Below are positions 37,502 through 47,444 of a DNA stretch of 64,000 nt, piece after piece. The stretch's first letter is position 1. Each line of letters opens with the position of its first letter. The notes beneath the pieces are model-generated. The model searched no databases. It had not been told where the DNA came from and saw nothing but the letters and a program-made list of their open reading frames with translations. The position numbers were made by a program, and so were the translations under genes. The stretch spans positions 4,986 through 68,985 of the forward strand of contig CAXSCR010000017.1 in assembly GCA_964235605.1 (NCBI GenBank), in the 5' to 3' direction. This stretch comes from DATCRE01 sp964235605 (lineage in GTDB: Bacteria; Bacteroidota; Bacteroidia; Cytophagales; Cyclobacteriaceae).

Positions 37502-39580
37502 ATGAGTAAGCTTTTGATTATACCTTTTATTCTGTTCTTAAATTCTGCGGTTACATATAGCCAAGGTGTTGATTCGTTGCACCATATAAAAGCGTTAGGA
37601 AGGGTAAAAGATGATGCTATACTCCTACGCTGGGCTACAGCAGACCCTATAAGCTGGAAGCTTGCCAACAAGTATGGATATACGATAGAAAGGCATACCA
37701 TACTCAGAAAAAAAGAAATATTGGCTAAACCCGAAAAAGTTCAACTTAACCTTCACCCCATCAAGCCTCAACCTGAAGAAGCCTGGCTAAAATCATTTGA
37801 TTCAGACGACTATGTTGCTATTGCAGCACAAGCGATTTATGGGGACTCGTTCGAAGCCTCGCCAGGCAATGCCAATAATCTGATCGATGTCGCCAATAAA
37901 GTAAAAGAGATTGAGCAGCGATTCTCGTTCGCTCTATTTGCTGCCGATCATTCTTTTAAAGCCGCCTTACTATCTGGCCTAGCTTTAAAGGATAGCACCG
38001 TTAAACCCAATGAAAAGTATTTGTATAAAATTTACGTAAACGCATCACCACAAATCTTAAAAATTGACACAGCGCTTGTATACATGGGCCTTGACGATCA
38101 TAATGAGCTGCCTGAACCCAAAGATTTATTCGCTATTTACGGTGACCGCGTGGTGAATTTAAGATGGCCTGTAGCGTTTCTGAATGATGTATATGTGAGT
38201 TATACAATTGAACGTTCTGATGATGGTGGAAAGACTTTTAAATCCATTAATAACCGACCCTTTCTAAACACAGAAAACGGAAATACCAATCTGAAATTCT
38301 TCTCTAAAACAGATTCGTTACCATCCAATGACAAGAACTATCACTACCGTGTAAGGGGGCAAACTTCTTTTGGAGAAACTGGACCTCCGTCTACTGCTGT
38401 TCAAGGAAGTGGTATACCAAGAATGCTATGCGAAGTTGGAATAACGAAGGGTATGGAAATGTCTAACGGTAAAGTCAGGCTTGACTGGGACGTTAAATGT
38501 GAAATTAAAATTGACATTCAAGGATTTGAAATCAATCGCGCAACGAACACCGATGGGCCTTACAATCAGGTAAATAAACAACCAATTACACCGGGTACAA
38601 AATCCTTCGTGGATGATGTGCCGCTAGGGACAAATTATTATAGAATAACCCTCCTGGGGAAAAATAATCAAAGAATTAATTCCCATCCGTATCTCGTGCA
38701 ACTGGCCGACAGCATTCCTCCAGGTGCCCCACAGCAACTTTTGGCCACCATTGATACGTTAGGTATTGTAAAATTAAGCTGGTCCAAAAATAAAGAGAAT
38801 GATTTATTGGGGTATAGGGTATTCCGATCCAACTTCGAAAGTTCGGAGTATTCCCAGGTTACAATATCACCTGTTAAAGAATCTCAGCTTGTGGATACCG
38901 TCAACATAAAAACCTTAACGAAAAAAGTATATTATAAAATTACAGCGGAGGATTTACGCCACAACCGATCTGCTTTTTCGGCAGCGGTAGTATTATTAAG
39001 GCCTGATGTTATTCCACCTGTGCCTCCTGTTATAAAATCCATCCGATCAACGCCTGAAGGTGTTGAGATTTATGCTCTTCCAAGCAGTAGTGAGGATGTT
39101 GAACAATACAAGCTTTACCGAAAGCAAAAAAATGCTGTTACCTGGGACCTCATTCAGACATTTACAGGTGATAGTATCTTGTTTAAGGATACCAAATTGG
39201 ATCCAAAAACAGAATATTATTATTCTTTAACAGCAATAGATCATGCAGGACTCGAATCAGAAAGAAGCCAGCCGGCGACTGGTAAAATTCTTAACCTAGG
39301 TATTAGGCCGGCTATTAAAAAAATTCAAAGCATGGTGAACAGAGAGGAAAAAGTTATTCAGTTAAAATGGGCGCACGAAAGCGACGGCATTTCCAAGTAT
39401 TACATTTATCGAGCCATCGATGACGCTCCTATATCATTATACAAATCCATTAGCGAAAAGGAGACTAGTATGAGCGATACCGACCTTAACATCAACACCA
39501 CCTATCACTACCGGCTAAAGGTCTTATTTAACGATGGTAGTGAAAGCTTATTTTCTGACGAATTAATAATTAAGTACTAA
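37502..39580 (+). CDS. Exported multi-FN3 protein (692 aa)
   Basis: A signal peptide (MSKLLIIPFILFLNSAVTYSQ) is followed by about 180 residues of unassigned sequence. Then come about five fibronectin type III-like modules (roughly 205-305, 306-400, 405-500, 502-595, 600-690). The module signatures recur as LRWPVAF/YTIERS, KLSWSKN/LLGYRVFR and QLKWAHES/KYYIYRA with the Y-x-Y-x-L strand. FN3 arrays usually mediate protein or glycan contacts outside the cell. It lies between the 1550-aa and SprB-repeat genes with gaps of 2 and 11 nt, so they are almost certainly co-transcribed. Confidence 0.85.
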   Translation: MSKLLIIPFILFLNSAVTYSQGVDSLHHIKALGRVKDDAILLRWATADPISWKLANKYGYTIERHTILRKKEILAKPEKVQLNLHPIKPQPEEAWLKSFDSDDYVAIAAQAIYGDSFEASPGNANNLIDVANKVKEIEQRFSFALFAADHSFKAALLSGLALKDSTVKPNEKYLYKIYVNASPQILKIDTALVYMGLDDHNELPEPKDLFAIYGDRVVNLRWPVAFLNDVYVSYTIERSDDGGKTFKSINNRPFLNTENGNTNLKFFSKTDSLPSNDKNYHYRVRGQTSFGETGPPSTAVQGSGIPRMLCEVGITKGMEMSNGKVRLDWDVKCEIKIDIQGFEINRATNTDGPYNQVNKQPITPGTKSFVDDVPLGTNYYRITLLGKNNQRINSHPYLVQLADSIPPGAPQQLLATIDTLGIVKLSWSKNKENDLLGYRVFRSNFESSEYSQVTISPVKESQLVDTVNIKTLTKKVYYKITAEDLRHNRSAFSAAVVLLRPDVIPPVPPVIKSIRSTPEGVEIYALPSSSEDVEQYKLYRKQKNAVTWDLIQTFTGDSILFKDTKLDPKTEYYYSLTAIDHAGLESERSQPATGKILNLGIRPAIKKIQSMVNREEKVIQLKWAHESDGISKYYIYRAIDDAPISLYKSISEKETSMSDTDLNINTTYHYRLKVLFNDGSESLFSDELIIKY

Positions 39581-39591
39581 TCAATGGTGCA

Positions 39592-42500
39592 ATGAAAAAA
39601 CTACTTATATCTATTATTATCTTAACTGCATTATGTTCCTACGCACAAACGCCTCATGTGGTGCACTACACCCGGAATAGTAGTTATAATAGTTTTAGTG
39701 TAAACGGCTCATTTGGTTCTGTTTCACTTCCCTACGGGGGAACATCAGGATCGTTCACTGGATACGTTGTGGTTAACGGCCGCCCCACTACCGTTTCTAT
39801 GAATGGAACATGCGGATCCACATCATCAAATATACCAACTTACGGTAATGCGCCTTATTGCTATGCGGGAACCGGGAGTACGGTGTTTAATTGCGCCACC
39901 TCCGTCAATATTACAGTATTTCCATTAATGGTAATTACGCTGATTGGTACTAACTCAAACAGCTGCAAAATAAAAATGACCTCAAGACCAGGAGCCACTG
40001 ATATTTATCTGCGAAGCTGGCAATATAGTTTTGATATGGTTAACTGGGTTGGCATGAGTAGACATCAGGGAAGCGAGACTGTTGAAGTGACACTTGCCGA
40101 TATAGGTGGTAGTGGAGCGGTTAATGCCAATAAGGATGTTTGGTTTAGATGTCATGCAAATGCCTGTGGCCAGACCTCAAACGAAGCTAACCCGCCCGCA
40201 GGGCCGTATAAAATTGTTCCTGACCCACCTAAATTCACTGAAAGTCAAATTCAAAAAATAGCGCCAAGTTGCTTTAACAAAACAAATGGCAAAATCATAA
40301 TTACGGACGCCGCTCTTCCTCGAGCGCTAAATGCCGATGAATATGTACAGGCAAAGTATTGGGATGCTACTAGCAGCTACAGCGAATCAGGCATAAGCGC
40401 CAATCTTAACGCGAACCCTTTGATTATTAATGGGCCTTTGGAGTTGAATTCAGGAACAGGAACACTGGAGGTCATTTCCTACTACGGAGCGCCCCCTGGC
40501 CAACAACTAGTTACTTGTACAACGGTATCACAGCCAATCACCATTCCTGTTACAAATGATTTAACTGTTACACCCAATATTACTTCAGCAATACTTTGTC
40601 CTGGAGGCAAAGCTGTAGTTACAGTAGACGCAACCGGGAGTCAGCCACCACTGGAATATAATATAGATGGCGGTACCTTTCAATTATCATCGGTCTTCTC
40701 CAACGTAGCTGCAGGTAGTCATACCGTACAAGTCAGAAATACAAATGATACGGCTTGTAAAAAGAACGCCACTATTATTGTTGCCGATGCAACGCCTATA
40801 ACCATCACAAATGCATCAATCACAAAAAACATATCCTGCACTGGCTTTAACAATGGCGAGATTACAATTGTTGTTTCCGCAGGATCAGCTCTACAATACA
40901 GCCTCAATGGTGCACCGTATCAGACCCCCAATATTTTTACTGCATTAGCACCGAACGACTATACGGTAACAATAAAAGATGCCAACAACTGCACAAAAAA
41001 TGCAAATGTATTATCGATGGCTGACCCTTCGCCGGTTTCTTCTACATTCATCAGCACTGATGCAATATGCTTTGGTACAAACACAGGTAAAATTAATGTA
41101 TCACCCTCCGGCGGCACGGGTCCTTATAAATTTTCAAAAAATGCCGGTTTAAACTTTAGAACGACAAGCAAATTTGACAGTCTGGCTGCCGGAAGCTATA
41201 CCATTCAGATAAAAGATAACAATGGATGCATAAGCAATTTTCCTGCAACTATCATCAATCAACCAGTTGCCATCTCAATTTCTACAGGGGTAACACCAGT
41301 GACATGCTTTGGCGGAAATAACGGCACCATTGACATTACTGCCGCCAATGGTATTGGCACATTGCAATATTCAATCGACAATGGAGGTACCTTCCAGGCA
41401 GGGAAAAAATTTATAAATCTTACTGCCGCGACTTATCCAATTATTGTAAAAGACACTAATGGCTGCACAACAACCAAGAGCCAGCCTGTTACCTCCAATG
41501 CGGTTATTACAGGATCTTTTAACGAAAGCTCACCCGTACAATGCAAAAGTGACTCCAATGGCGCGCTCGATTTAACGCCAGCAGGGGGTGTTGGACCTTA
41601 CACCTACACGTGGTCACACGGACCAACTACAGAAGATGTTTCGGGATTAGCCGCAGGAGATTATTCCGTAACCATTACCGATTCAAAAGGTTGTAGTAAA
41701 GCCCTTACCTATACCCTGACTGAACCCAATCTACTAACGATCTCCTCTTCTACCCTTTCCAACTACAATGGCTTCAATGTTAAATGCCTTGGATCTTCCA
41801 ATGGAACCATCGATATTTCCGTTACTGGTGGAAGTGCAGCTTACAGTTACAATTGGTCCACCAATGCCACATCACAAGATATTGGAACTTTACCTGCAGG
41901 CCCATATAATGTCATTGTTACTGACAGCAGAGGCTGCACAGCAACCAAAAGTTTTACACTCACTTCACCAACACTTCATACTACATCTGTCACCAATAAT
42001 AAAAATATTTCATGTGCTGATCTTTCTGATGGTTTAATCACGGTAACTTCAACTGGAGGTGCGGGCTCATATCAATTTTCAAAAGACTCGATAACATGGC
42101 AACCTTCCAATACATTTTCTGCGCTCGCTGCTGGACCCTATACCATCCAGGCACGAGATGCAAATCTTTGTCCTGCGTCAGTAAGCATTACGCTAACTGC
42201 CCCTACTGCCCTTGTTATATCAACAACTGAAACAAACACAGAATGTGGCAAAGCAAATGGCTCATCTATAGCAACTGCAAGTGGCTCTACACCTGCTTAT
42301 ACTTTTAAATGGTACGCCGGCAACAACTTTTTAACAACAGGATCTAGCATTAGCAGCTTAGCTGCTGGGGTTTATCAATTAGACGTAACGGATCAAAACG
42401 GATGTCTTAAACAAAAAAACAACATAACCATTAGTAGCTCTAACGGACCAGTCATTACGGTAACATCAACAACAACTACAACTTGTTACGAATCTATGGA

Positions 42501-43671
42501 TGGCACGGCGCTTATTTCAATTACCGGCGGCGAACCTGCATACAATATTCTATGGCGTAACAGTAACGGAAAAATCATAAATCCCGCAACCGGTTTAGGT
42601 CGAGGCGATTATGTTGTAGAAGTTAGTGATGCGACAAGTTGTATAGGCTTTAAAACGATTACCATTCCATCGCCAGATCCAATTAACATTGAAACTCTCG
42701 TAATGCAAGACCCAAGTTGCTTTGATAAAAACGACGGGTTAATAGAAACATTAACACAAGGTGGAAATGGCAATTTGACTTATAGCTGGAGTAATTCAAC
42801 TTCCTCTACTTCCCTTCAAAATGTAATAGCAGGAACGTACATCCTTACTGCAACAGATCTTAAAGGATGCAATATTTCAAAACAATTCATATTGAACAAT
42901 CCACCACGTTTCCTTATAGACTTAGGCCCTGATAAAGAAATGTGTGAAGGCCAGTTAGTAACATTAAAAGCTAATGAAGAAAACGCTGCATTCAATTGGC
43001 TATTGGATGAGAATGTTATCGGCACTGAACCTCAGATGACCGTAAACAAACCAGGCGTTTACAAATTAAGAGCCGTCACTGAAAAAGGATGTGAGGCTGA
43101 AGATGACATCGAACTCATTGTGAATCTTAAACTATTAAAAACAGATTTCCTAGTCGCTACTGAAGCGCATGCTGGTGATAGCATTGCCATGATTGATATC
43201 AGCTGGCCACTTCCTGAAAATATTACTTGGGAATTTGATGAAAAAGCAAATATCATTCAAAATGGACAAGATTGGGCAGTAATCCAATTTGACGACGAAG
43301 GAATCTATTCAGTAGGCATGACTGCAAAGTTAGGTGCTTGCACGGGCTATTTTACGCAAGACATCATCATTCATAAAAAAGCAGAAGGGTCTGATGGAGG
43401 GCGCATTAAATCTGCTCTCATCACTGACTACACTGTGTATCCGAATCCAATAGCGGGGCAATTTAGTCTCTCTATTCACTTAAGAGAAGTGCATCCGGTA
43501 ACTATCGAAATGGTTAACTTAAGCGGAAACAAAATTGTGTTCTTAGAAGAACTCTCTGATAAAGACTTATATGAACGAAGGTATAATCTTGAAAATTTAA
43601 CTTCAGGTGTATATTTTCTTATTATAAAAGCGGGAGGAGAAACGAAGACAGTTAGGCTAGTAGCATTGTAG
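39592..43671 (+). CDS. SprB-repeat surface protein with T9SS type A C-terminal sorting domain
   Basis: A 1359-residue protein with a signal peptide (MKKLLISIIILTALCSYAQ). An N-terminal unique region extends to about 330. About ten SprB-type repeats of 75-80 residues fill roughly 335-1092. Each has a Cys-x-G/D-x-x-NG start, a Y-x-W/F-S middle, an LxAGxYTVxxxD end and a closing NGC. The final ~80 residues (YPNPIAGQF to the C-terminal KTVRLVAL) are a type A sorting domain for the type IX secretion system. SprB repeats occur in gliding adhesins and other cell-surface proteins. It is the last gene of the cluster. Confidence 0.92.
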   Translation: MKKLLISIIILTALCSYAQTPHVVHYTRNSSYNSFSVNGSFGSVSLPYGGTSGSFTGYVVVNGRPTTVSMNGTCGSTSSNIPTYGNAPYCYAGTGSTVFNCATSVNITVFPLMVITLIGTNSNSCKIKMTSRPGATDIYLRSWQYSFDMVNWVGMSRHQGSETVEVTLADIGGSGAVNANKDVWFRCHANACGQTSNEANPPAGPYKIVPDPPKFTESQIQKIAPSCFNKTNGKIIITDAALPRALNADEYVQAKYWDATSSYSESGISANLNANPLIINGPLELNSGTGTLEVISYYGAPPGQQLVTCTTVSQPITIPVTNDLTVTPNITSAILCPGGKAVVTVDATGSQPPLEYNIDGGTFQLSSVFSNVAAGSHTVQVRNTNDTACKKNATIIVADATPITITNASITKNISCTGFNNGEITIVVSAGSALQYSLNGAPYQTPNIFTALAPNDYTVTIKDANNCTKNANVLSMADPSPVSSTFISTDAICFGTNTGKINVSPSGGTGPYKFSKNAGLNFRTTSKFDSLAAGSYTIQIKDNNGCISNFPATIINQPVAISISTGVTPVTCFGGNNGTIDITAANGIGTLQYSIDNGGTFQAGKKFINLTAATYPIIVKDTNGCTTTKSQPVTSNAVITGSFNESSPVQCKSDSNGALDLTPAGGVGPYTYTWSHGPTTEDVSGLAAGDYSVTITDSKGCSKALTYTLTEPNLLTISSSTLSNYNGFNVKCLGSSNGTIDISVTGGSAAYSYNWSTNATSQDIGTLPAGPYNVIVTDSRGCTATKSFTLTSPTLHTTSVTNNKNISCADLSDGLITVTSTGGAGSYQFSKDSITWQPSNTFSALAAGPYTIQARDANLCPASVSITLTAPTALVISTTETNTECGKANGSSIATASGSTPAYTFKWYAGNNFLTTGSSISSLAAGVYQLDVTDQNGCLKQKNNITISSSNGPVITVTSTTTTTCYESMDGTALISITGGEPAYNILWRNSNGKIINPATGLGRGDYVVEVSDATSCIGFKTITIPSPDPINIETLVMQDPSCFDKNDGLIETLTQGGNGNLTYSWSNSTSSTSLQNVIAGTYILTATDLKGCNISKQFILNNPPRFLIDLGPDKEMCEGQLVTLKANEENAAFNWLLDENVIGTEPQMTVNKPGVYKLRAVTEKGCEAEDDIELIVNLKLLKTDFLVATEAHAGDSIAMIDISWPLPENITWEFDEKANIIQNGQDWAVIQFDDEGIYSVGMTAKLGACTGYFTQDIIIHKKAEGSDGGRIKSALITDYTVYPNPIAGQFSLSIHLREVHPVTIEMVNLSGNKIVFLEELSDKDLYERRYNLENLTSGVYFLIIKAGGETKTVRLVAL

Positions 43672-43737
43672 TTATAACAATACTTCTTCAAGAATAACAA
43701 GGATTGTTACTTCTCGTACTTCTAACAAATAGTTGTT

Positions 43738-44190
43738 ATGGATAGAGTTACCCATAAAACACTTAATAAGGAATTGAAAGAAGTAACTAGGTTGGTTATA
43801 ATTTCTAATAAAAATGATTACGAAGTCAGACTCTTTACCAAAGAAACAACCAAAAAATACAAGAAGCTTTACAAACAACTAAACAATCTAATGGATTCGC
43901 GTAGCCTTGAGCTCGCTGAAATAAAACGATTACCAAAAAGACTCCCAAACTTACCGAGAAATTTTGAATCAATTATGGTGGTAACTAGCGTTGTGACTCC
44001 TATAATATTTTGCTACGTTTTCTATTCATTTCAGGCAGAACTTTTCTTTTCATCCCTGTTTGGCGTTATTAGCGCGCCTATAATCCTCCTAATTTTCTTC
44101 CGGGTAAATGGAATAACGCTGAGAAAACAATTTGAACTCATCAACAATCTCCTTGCAATCATTCTATTTCTCAAGAATCAACCAAAGTAA
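43738..44190 (+). CDS. Small membrane protein, unknown function
   Basis: A 150-residue protein with a lysine-rich helical N-terminus (about 1-75) and two adjacent hydrophobic helices (about 80-98 and 100-118) predicted to form a membrane hairpin. A short C-terminal tail follows. I recognise no family. It lies 66 nt after the SprB-repeat gene and may be co-transcribed. The following 264 nt before purU hold no further gene I can support. Confidence 0.55.
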   Translation: MDRVTHKTLNKELKEVTRLVIISNKNDYEVRLFTKETTKKYKKLYKQLNNLMDSRSLELAEIKRLPKRLPNLPRNFESIMVVTSVVTPIIFCYVFYSFQAELFFSSLFGVISAPIILLIFFRVNGITLRKQFELINNLLAIILFLKNQPK

Positions 44191-44454
44191 TGAACAGAGC
44201 TTGGCATCGACCAAAATTTAATACAAAAAAGGGTCTTTTAAAGATTACATCTCACTAGATCAACCAATCGATGGAAATGATTAATAAAATCAAAGGTCCA
44301 TTGGTACCTTTCGATTTAGTAGCACTTACTTTAGTTTTGGTTATAATCATAAAAGTTAAAGTGAGGTGTTACTTCAAAATCATAAGCATAAGGACAATCA
44401 AAAATGTTGACTGTGGCATTATAATTTTAACAGCATTCAGCATAGATTTGAATT

Positions 44455-45291
44455 ATGGACGCGAGCATACTCCTTATACATTGCCCAGACCAACCCGGCC
44501 TGGTTTACAAAATAACACAAGTTATCTATCAGCATAAACTCAACATCATCAGCAATAGTGAATTTGTCGAAAGGAATCTTAGTCACTTTTTTATGCGCAC
44601 TGAGTTTTCTGGAGATTATAACAGGGATGCGCTTTTGAAAGAGTTGAAAGAGGCGCTTCCTGCTGAAGTATCTATAAAGCTAAATACAAAACAGAAAAGA
44701 GACATCTGCATATTAGTAACGAAAGAACATCATTGCTTAAGTGATCTTCTGGTACGTCATAGCTTTAATGAATTAGATGTTAATTTAAAATGTGTAATTA
44801 GCAATTATCAAAATCTGGAGGAGTTAGTAAGTAAGTTTAATATTCCATTTCAGTATGTAACACACGAAGGGAAAGACCGTGAGACACACGAAGCGGAAGT
44901 TCTTTCAGTAGTCAACCAATACAATCCTGAGTTTTTGATTCTTGCAAAATACATGCGTGTGCTTTCAGCTTCTTTCGTTAAGCAATTTTCAAATCGCATT
45001 ATTAATATTCACCATTCATTTTTACCCGCATTTGTTGGGGCTAATCCTTACTTACAGGCTTATGAGCGCGGTGTTAAAATTATCGGCGCGACTGCACATT
45101 TTGTCAATGAAAATCTTGATGAAGGTCCTATTATTGCGCAGAGTGTTATACCTGTAGCGCATTCACATAGTGCAAAAGAAATGGCCTTAGCAGGACATGA
45201 TGTTGAAAAGATTGTTTTAGCTAGATCACTTAAACTGGTATTGCAAGATCGCGTATTTGTCTATCGCAATAGGACAATCATTTTTGATTAA
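44455..45291 (+). CDS. purU: Formyltetrahydrofolate deformylase
   Basis: A 278-residue enzyme that hydrolyses 10-formyl-THF to formate and THF, balancing one-carbon pools. The N-terminal ACT domain (1-80, with CPDQPGLVYKIT) is followed by the formyltransferase-fold catalytic domain with NIHHSFLPAFVGANPY and the final DEGPIIAQ segment. The length matches PurU. A perfect TAGATTTG (-7 type box) lies at 44443-44450, which would give a very short or absent 5' leader. The 3' end is 7 nt from the convergent TPR lipoprotein gene. Confidence 0.95.
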   Translation: MDASILLIHCPDQPGLVYKITQVIYQHKLNIISNSEFVERNLSHFFMRTEFSGDYNRDALLKELKEALPAEVSIKLNTKQKRDICILVTKEHHCLSDLLVRHSFNELDVNLKCVISNYQNLEELVSKFNIPFQYVTHEGKDRETHEAEVLSVVNQYNPEFLILAKYMRVLSASFVKQFSNRIINIHHSFLPAFVGANPYLQAYERGVKIIGATAHFVNENLDEGPIIAQSVIPVAHSHSAKEMALAGHDVEKIVLARSLKLVLQDRVFVYRNRTIIFD

Positions 45292-45298
45292 TGCCAAC

Positions 45299-46309
45299 TT
45301 ACTTACAAATACGATCAAGTTCTTTATTCTTTACCAATTCCTTTTCAAGGGATTTTTTATAATGCATGCAGGCATTTGTGTTGTCTCTTTCTTCTAAGTA
45401 TGCCTCCGCCAAATAGAAATCTATTTTCTCGATGAAGGGATCCATATCAGCCGCTTGCTTTAATAATGAAATGGCATCTTTGGCTTTATTCTCCATGATA
45501 TAATAAATGCCTTTGTTTCGATATGACCATCCATTATAGGGATCGAGGCTTATACTCTGATTAATGTCTTGAAGCGCTTTGGGAATATTGTCTGTCATTA
45601 AGTAGATATAGCCGCGATTGTTTAGGAAGTAGGCATTATCAGGTGCGAGCGCCAACGCTTTGTTAATCATTTCCATGGCTTTTGTATAATTACTTTGTGC
45701 GGCTTCTAGCATGGATAACACATTATACGCATTTGATTCATTGCCATTAAGCCTCAATGCCTCAGCTAAGTCTCTACGCGCTTGGTCATATTGCTTTTGA
45801 TAGTAATGTATGGTGCCCAGGTTCACATAAACTTCTGCATTCGCAGAATCCAATGAACGCGATTTCTGAAAGCTTGTAATGGCTTTATCAAATTCTCTAG
45901 TTTGCGTAAAAATTAACCCTTCCAGAAAGAAAACTGTGGCTGTGTCGGGCTTGGCTTTTTTTACTTTATTTAAATCAACGAGGGCATTATAAAACTCATG
46001 TAGTTCATAGTAGGTGTTTGCGCGATTAAAATAAGCCTGAACATAATCGGGTCTGCAGCTGATGGCCTGACTATAATTGGTGAGCGCCTTGCCATACTCC
46101 TTCTGCTTAAAGTTGATGGAACCAAGGTTATTCAGTGCATCAGCGAAGCATGAATCTAATTTTAATGCGCCAGCTAAAAACTTCTCTGCCTCTTCGTAGT
46201 TCTGCCGGCCCACCATTTCATTAGCCTGAACTAACAGTCGTTGGATACGCGTTTCTTGGCTATCTGAGCAAGCCATCAAGAAAATAAGATTATATAATAT
46301 GTATCGCAT
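45299..46309 (-). CDS. TPR-repeat lipoprotein
   Basis: A 336-residue protein with a short lipoprotein signal; the lipobox LMAC places the lipidated cysteine at residue 14. The rest is an array of about eight tetratricopeptide repeats with the usual pattern (ALNNLGSINFKQKEYGKAL and similar, one per ~34 residues). TPR lipoproteins act as scaffolds on the periplasmic face; the partner is unknown. It is divergent from the his operon leader. Confidence 0.88.
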   Translation of the reverse strand: MRYILYNLIFLMACSDSQETRIQRLLVQANEMVGRQNYEEAEKFLAGALKLDSCFADALNNLGSINFKQKEYGKALTNYSQAISCRPDYVQAYFNRANTYYELHEFYNALVDLNKVKKAKPDTATVFFLEGLIFTQTREFDKAITSFQKSRSLDSANAEVYVNLGTIHYYQKQYDQARRDLAEALRLNGNESNAYNVLSMLEAAQSNYTKAMEMINKALALAPDNAYFLNNRGYIYLMTDNIPKALQDINQSISLDPYNGWSYRNKGIYYIMENKAKDAISLLKQAADMDPFIEKIDFYLAEAYLEERDNTNACMHYKKSLEKELVKNKELDRICK

Positions 46310-46326
46310 AAGCTAATTCAGTGTGT

Positions 46327-46354
46327 TTTGGCAAATTTACCAGTTGAAATTTTG
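46327..46354 (+). promoter_or_regulatory. Possible his operon promoter
   Basis: TTTG at 46327-46330, a 16-nt spacer (slightly short) and AAATTTTG at 46347-46354 (7 of 8 matches to TAnnTTTG). Predicted initiation near 46361 would leave about 37 nt before the his leader peptide. Confidence 0.4.
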
Positions 46355-46397
46355 ATTTTATGATTCTGTTCTTTTTATTCGCACTGTAATTAGAAAA

Positions 46398-46475
46398 ATG
46401 AACAACACGATCAACGTAACCATGCACCACCATCATCATGCAAACCACATGATGGGTGACAAGTTTATGTTTTGA
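46398..46475 (+). CDS. hisL: his operon leader peptide (25 aa, five consecutive His)
   Basis: ATG at 46398-46400, TGA at 46473-46475. The 25-residue frame reads MNNTINVTM, then five consecutive His codons (CAC CAC CAT CAT CAT, 46425-46439), then ANH and MMGDKFMF. With the terminator 28 nt downstream and hisG just beyond, this is a histidine-sensing leader peptide. Confidence 0.93.
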   Translation: MNNTINVTMHHHHHANHMMGDKFMF

Positions 46476-46531
46476 TTTTAAATAACCAAAGATTTCAAAA
46501 AAGGGCTTGTCACTTGTGATAAGCCTTTTTT
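46456..46531 (+). promoter_or_regulatory. his operon attenuator with antiterminator segment
   Basis: The terminator hairpin is GGCTTGTCAC (46504-46513) pairing with GTGATAAGCC (46516-46525; one G-U pair, inner pairs opened to form the loop). A six-T tract follows (46526-46531). The segment GTGACAAG (46456-46463), inside the 3' part of the leader peptide gene, is fully complementary to CTTGTCAC (46506-46513) in the terminator arm. A ribosome stalled at the His codons would leave it free to disrupt the terminator. Confidence 0.9.
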
Positions 46532-46578
46532 ATTGTCAAAACCTTGAGGTAAAACCAGGAAGCTTTAACAAAACCTAA

Positions 46579-47439
46579 ATGAAAACGTTACTTCGAATTG
46601 CCATTCAAAAATCCGGACGCCTACAAGAAGGCTCCCTCGAACTGTTAAAAGAAAGCGGACTTTCCTTTAGCAACGGCAAAGACCAACTTAAAACGCAAGC
46701 AAGAAATTTTCCAGTGGAAGTGCTGTTCCTCCGCGATGATGACATACCACAATATGTGGAAGACAAGGTTGCTGATGTGGGAATAGTCGGTGAAAATGTT
46801 GTTGCAGAGAAACAGAAAAAAACAGAAATCATAAAGCGCCTCGATTTTGCGAAATGCAAATTATCAATCGCCGTTCCTAGATCTGAGAACTATACGGGTG
46901 TCGAGTTTCTACAAGGAAAAAATATTGCAACCTCCTACCCTAACATCGTTAAGGATTTTCTAAAAAAGAATAACATTCAGGCAGGCATCCATGAGATCAG
47001 TGGCTCTGTAGAAATTGCTCCTGGCATCGGACTCGCAGAAGCTATCTGTGATCTTGTAAGCACGGGCAGTACGCTGTTAAGCAACGGACTAAAAGAAGTT
47101 GAAATTGTAATGCAATCAGAAGCGGTTCTAATTGCTACACCCGGACTTGCTCCTGAAAAGCAAGCCATCCTCGACAAATTATTATTCCGTATCGAGGCCG
47201 TTAAGAAAGCAAAGAACAATAAATACATCTTGCTCAACTGCCCCAATTCGTCAATAGCAAAAATAACCAGCGTCATTCCTGGAATGAAAAGTCCAACAAT
47301 TATTCCGCTAAGCCGAGACGGTTGGTCATCCTTACATTCAGTAGTAGATGAAAATGATTTCTGGGAGAAGATAGATCTACTTAAGGAGTTTGGTGCAGAG
47401 GCAATTTTGGTAATTCCAATTGAGAAGATGATCGCGTAA
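46579..47439 (+). CDS. hisG: ATP phosphoribosyltransferase, long form
   Basis: A 286-residue HisG that starts histidine synthesis by joining ATP and PRPP. The catalytic domain (1-210) has ATSYPNIVKDFL and the PRPP loop EIAPGIGLAEAICDLVSTGSTL (E, D and the GST turn are the key residues). The C-terminal ACT-like regulatory domain (about 212-286) identifies the long form, which is feedback-inhibited by histidine and does not need HisZ. It is the first structural gene after the attenuator. Confidence 0.97.
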   Translation: MKTLLRIAIQKSGRLQEGSLELLKESGLSFSNGKDQLKTQARNFPVEVLFLRDDDIPQYVEDKVADVGIVGENVVAEKQKKTEIIKRLDFAKCKLSIAVPRSENYTGVEFLQGKNIATSYPNIVKDFLKKNNIQAGIHEISGSVEIAPGIGLAEAICDLVSTGSTLLSNGLKEVEIVMQSEAVLIATPGLAPEKQAILDKLLFRIEAVKKAKNNKYILLNCPNSSIAKITSVIPGMKSPTIIPLSRDGWSSLHSVVDENDFWEKIDLLKEFGAEAILVIPIEKMIA

Positions 47440-47444
47440 TTTAA

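Noticed and set aside
44271..44537. Plus-strand frame of 88 codons before and overlapping purU
   Set aside because: It overlaps the well-supported purU start in another frame, has no family similarity and looks like read-through of AT-rich spacer.
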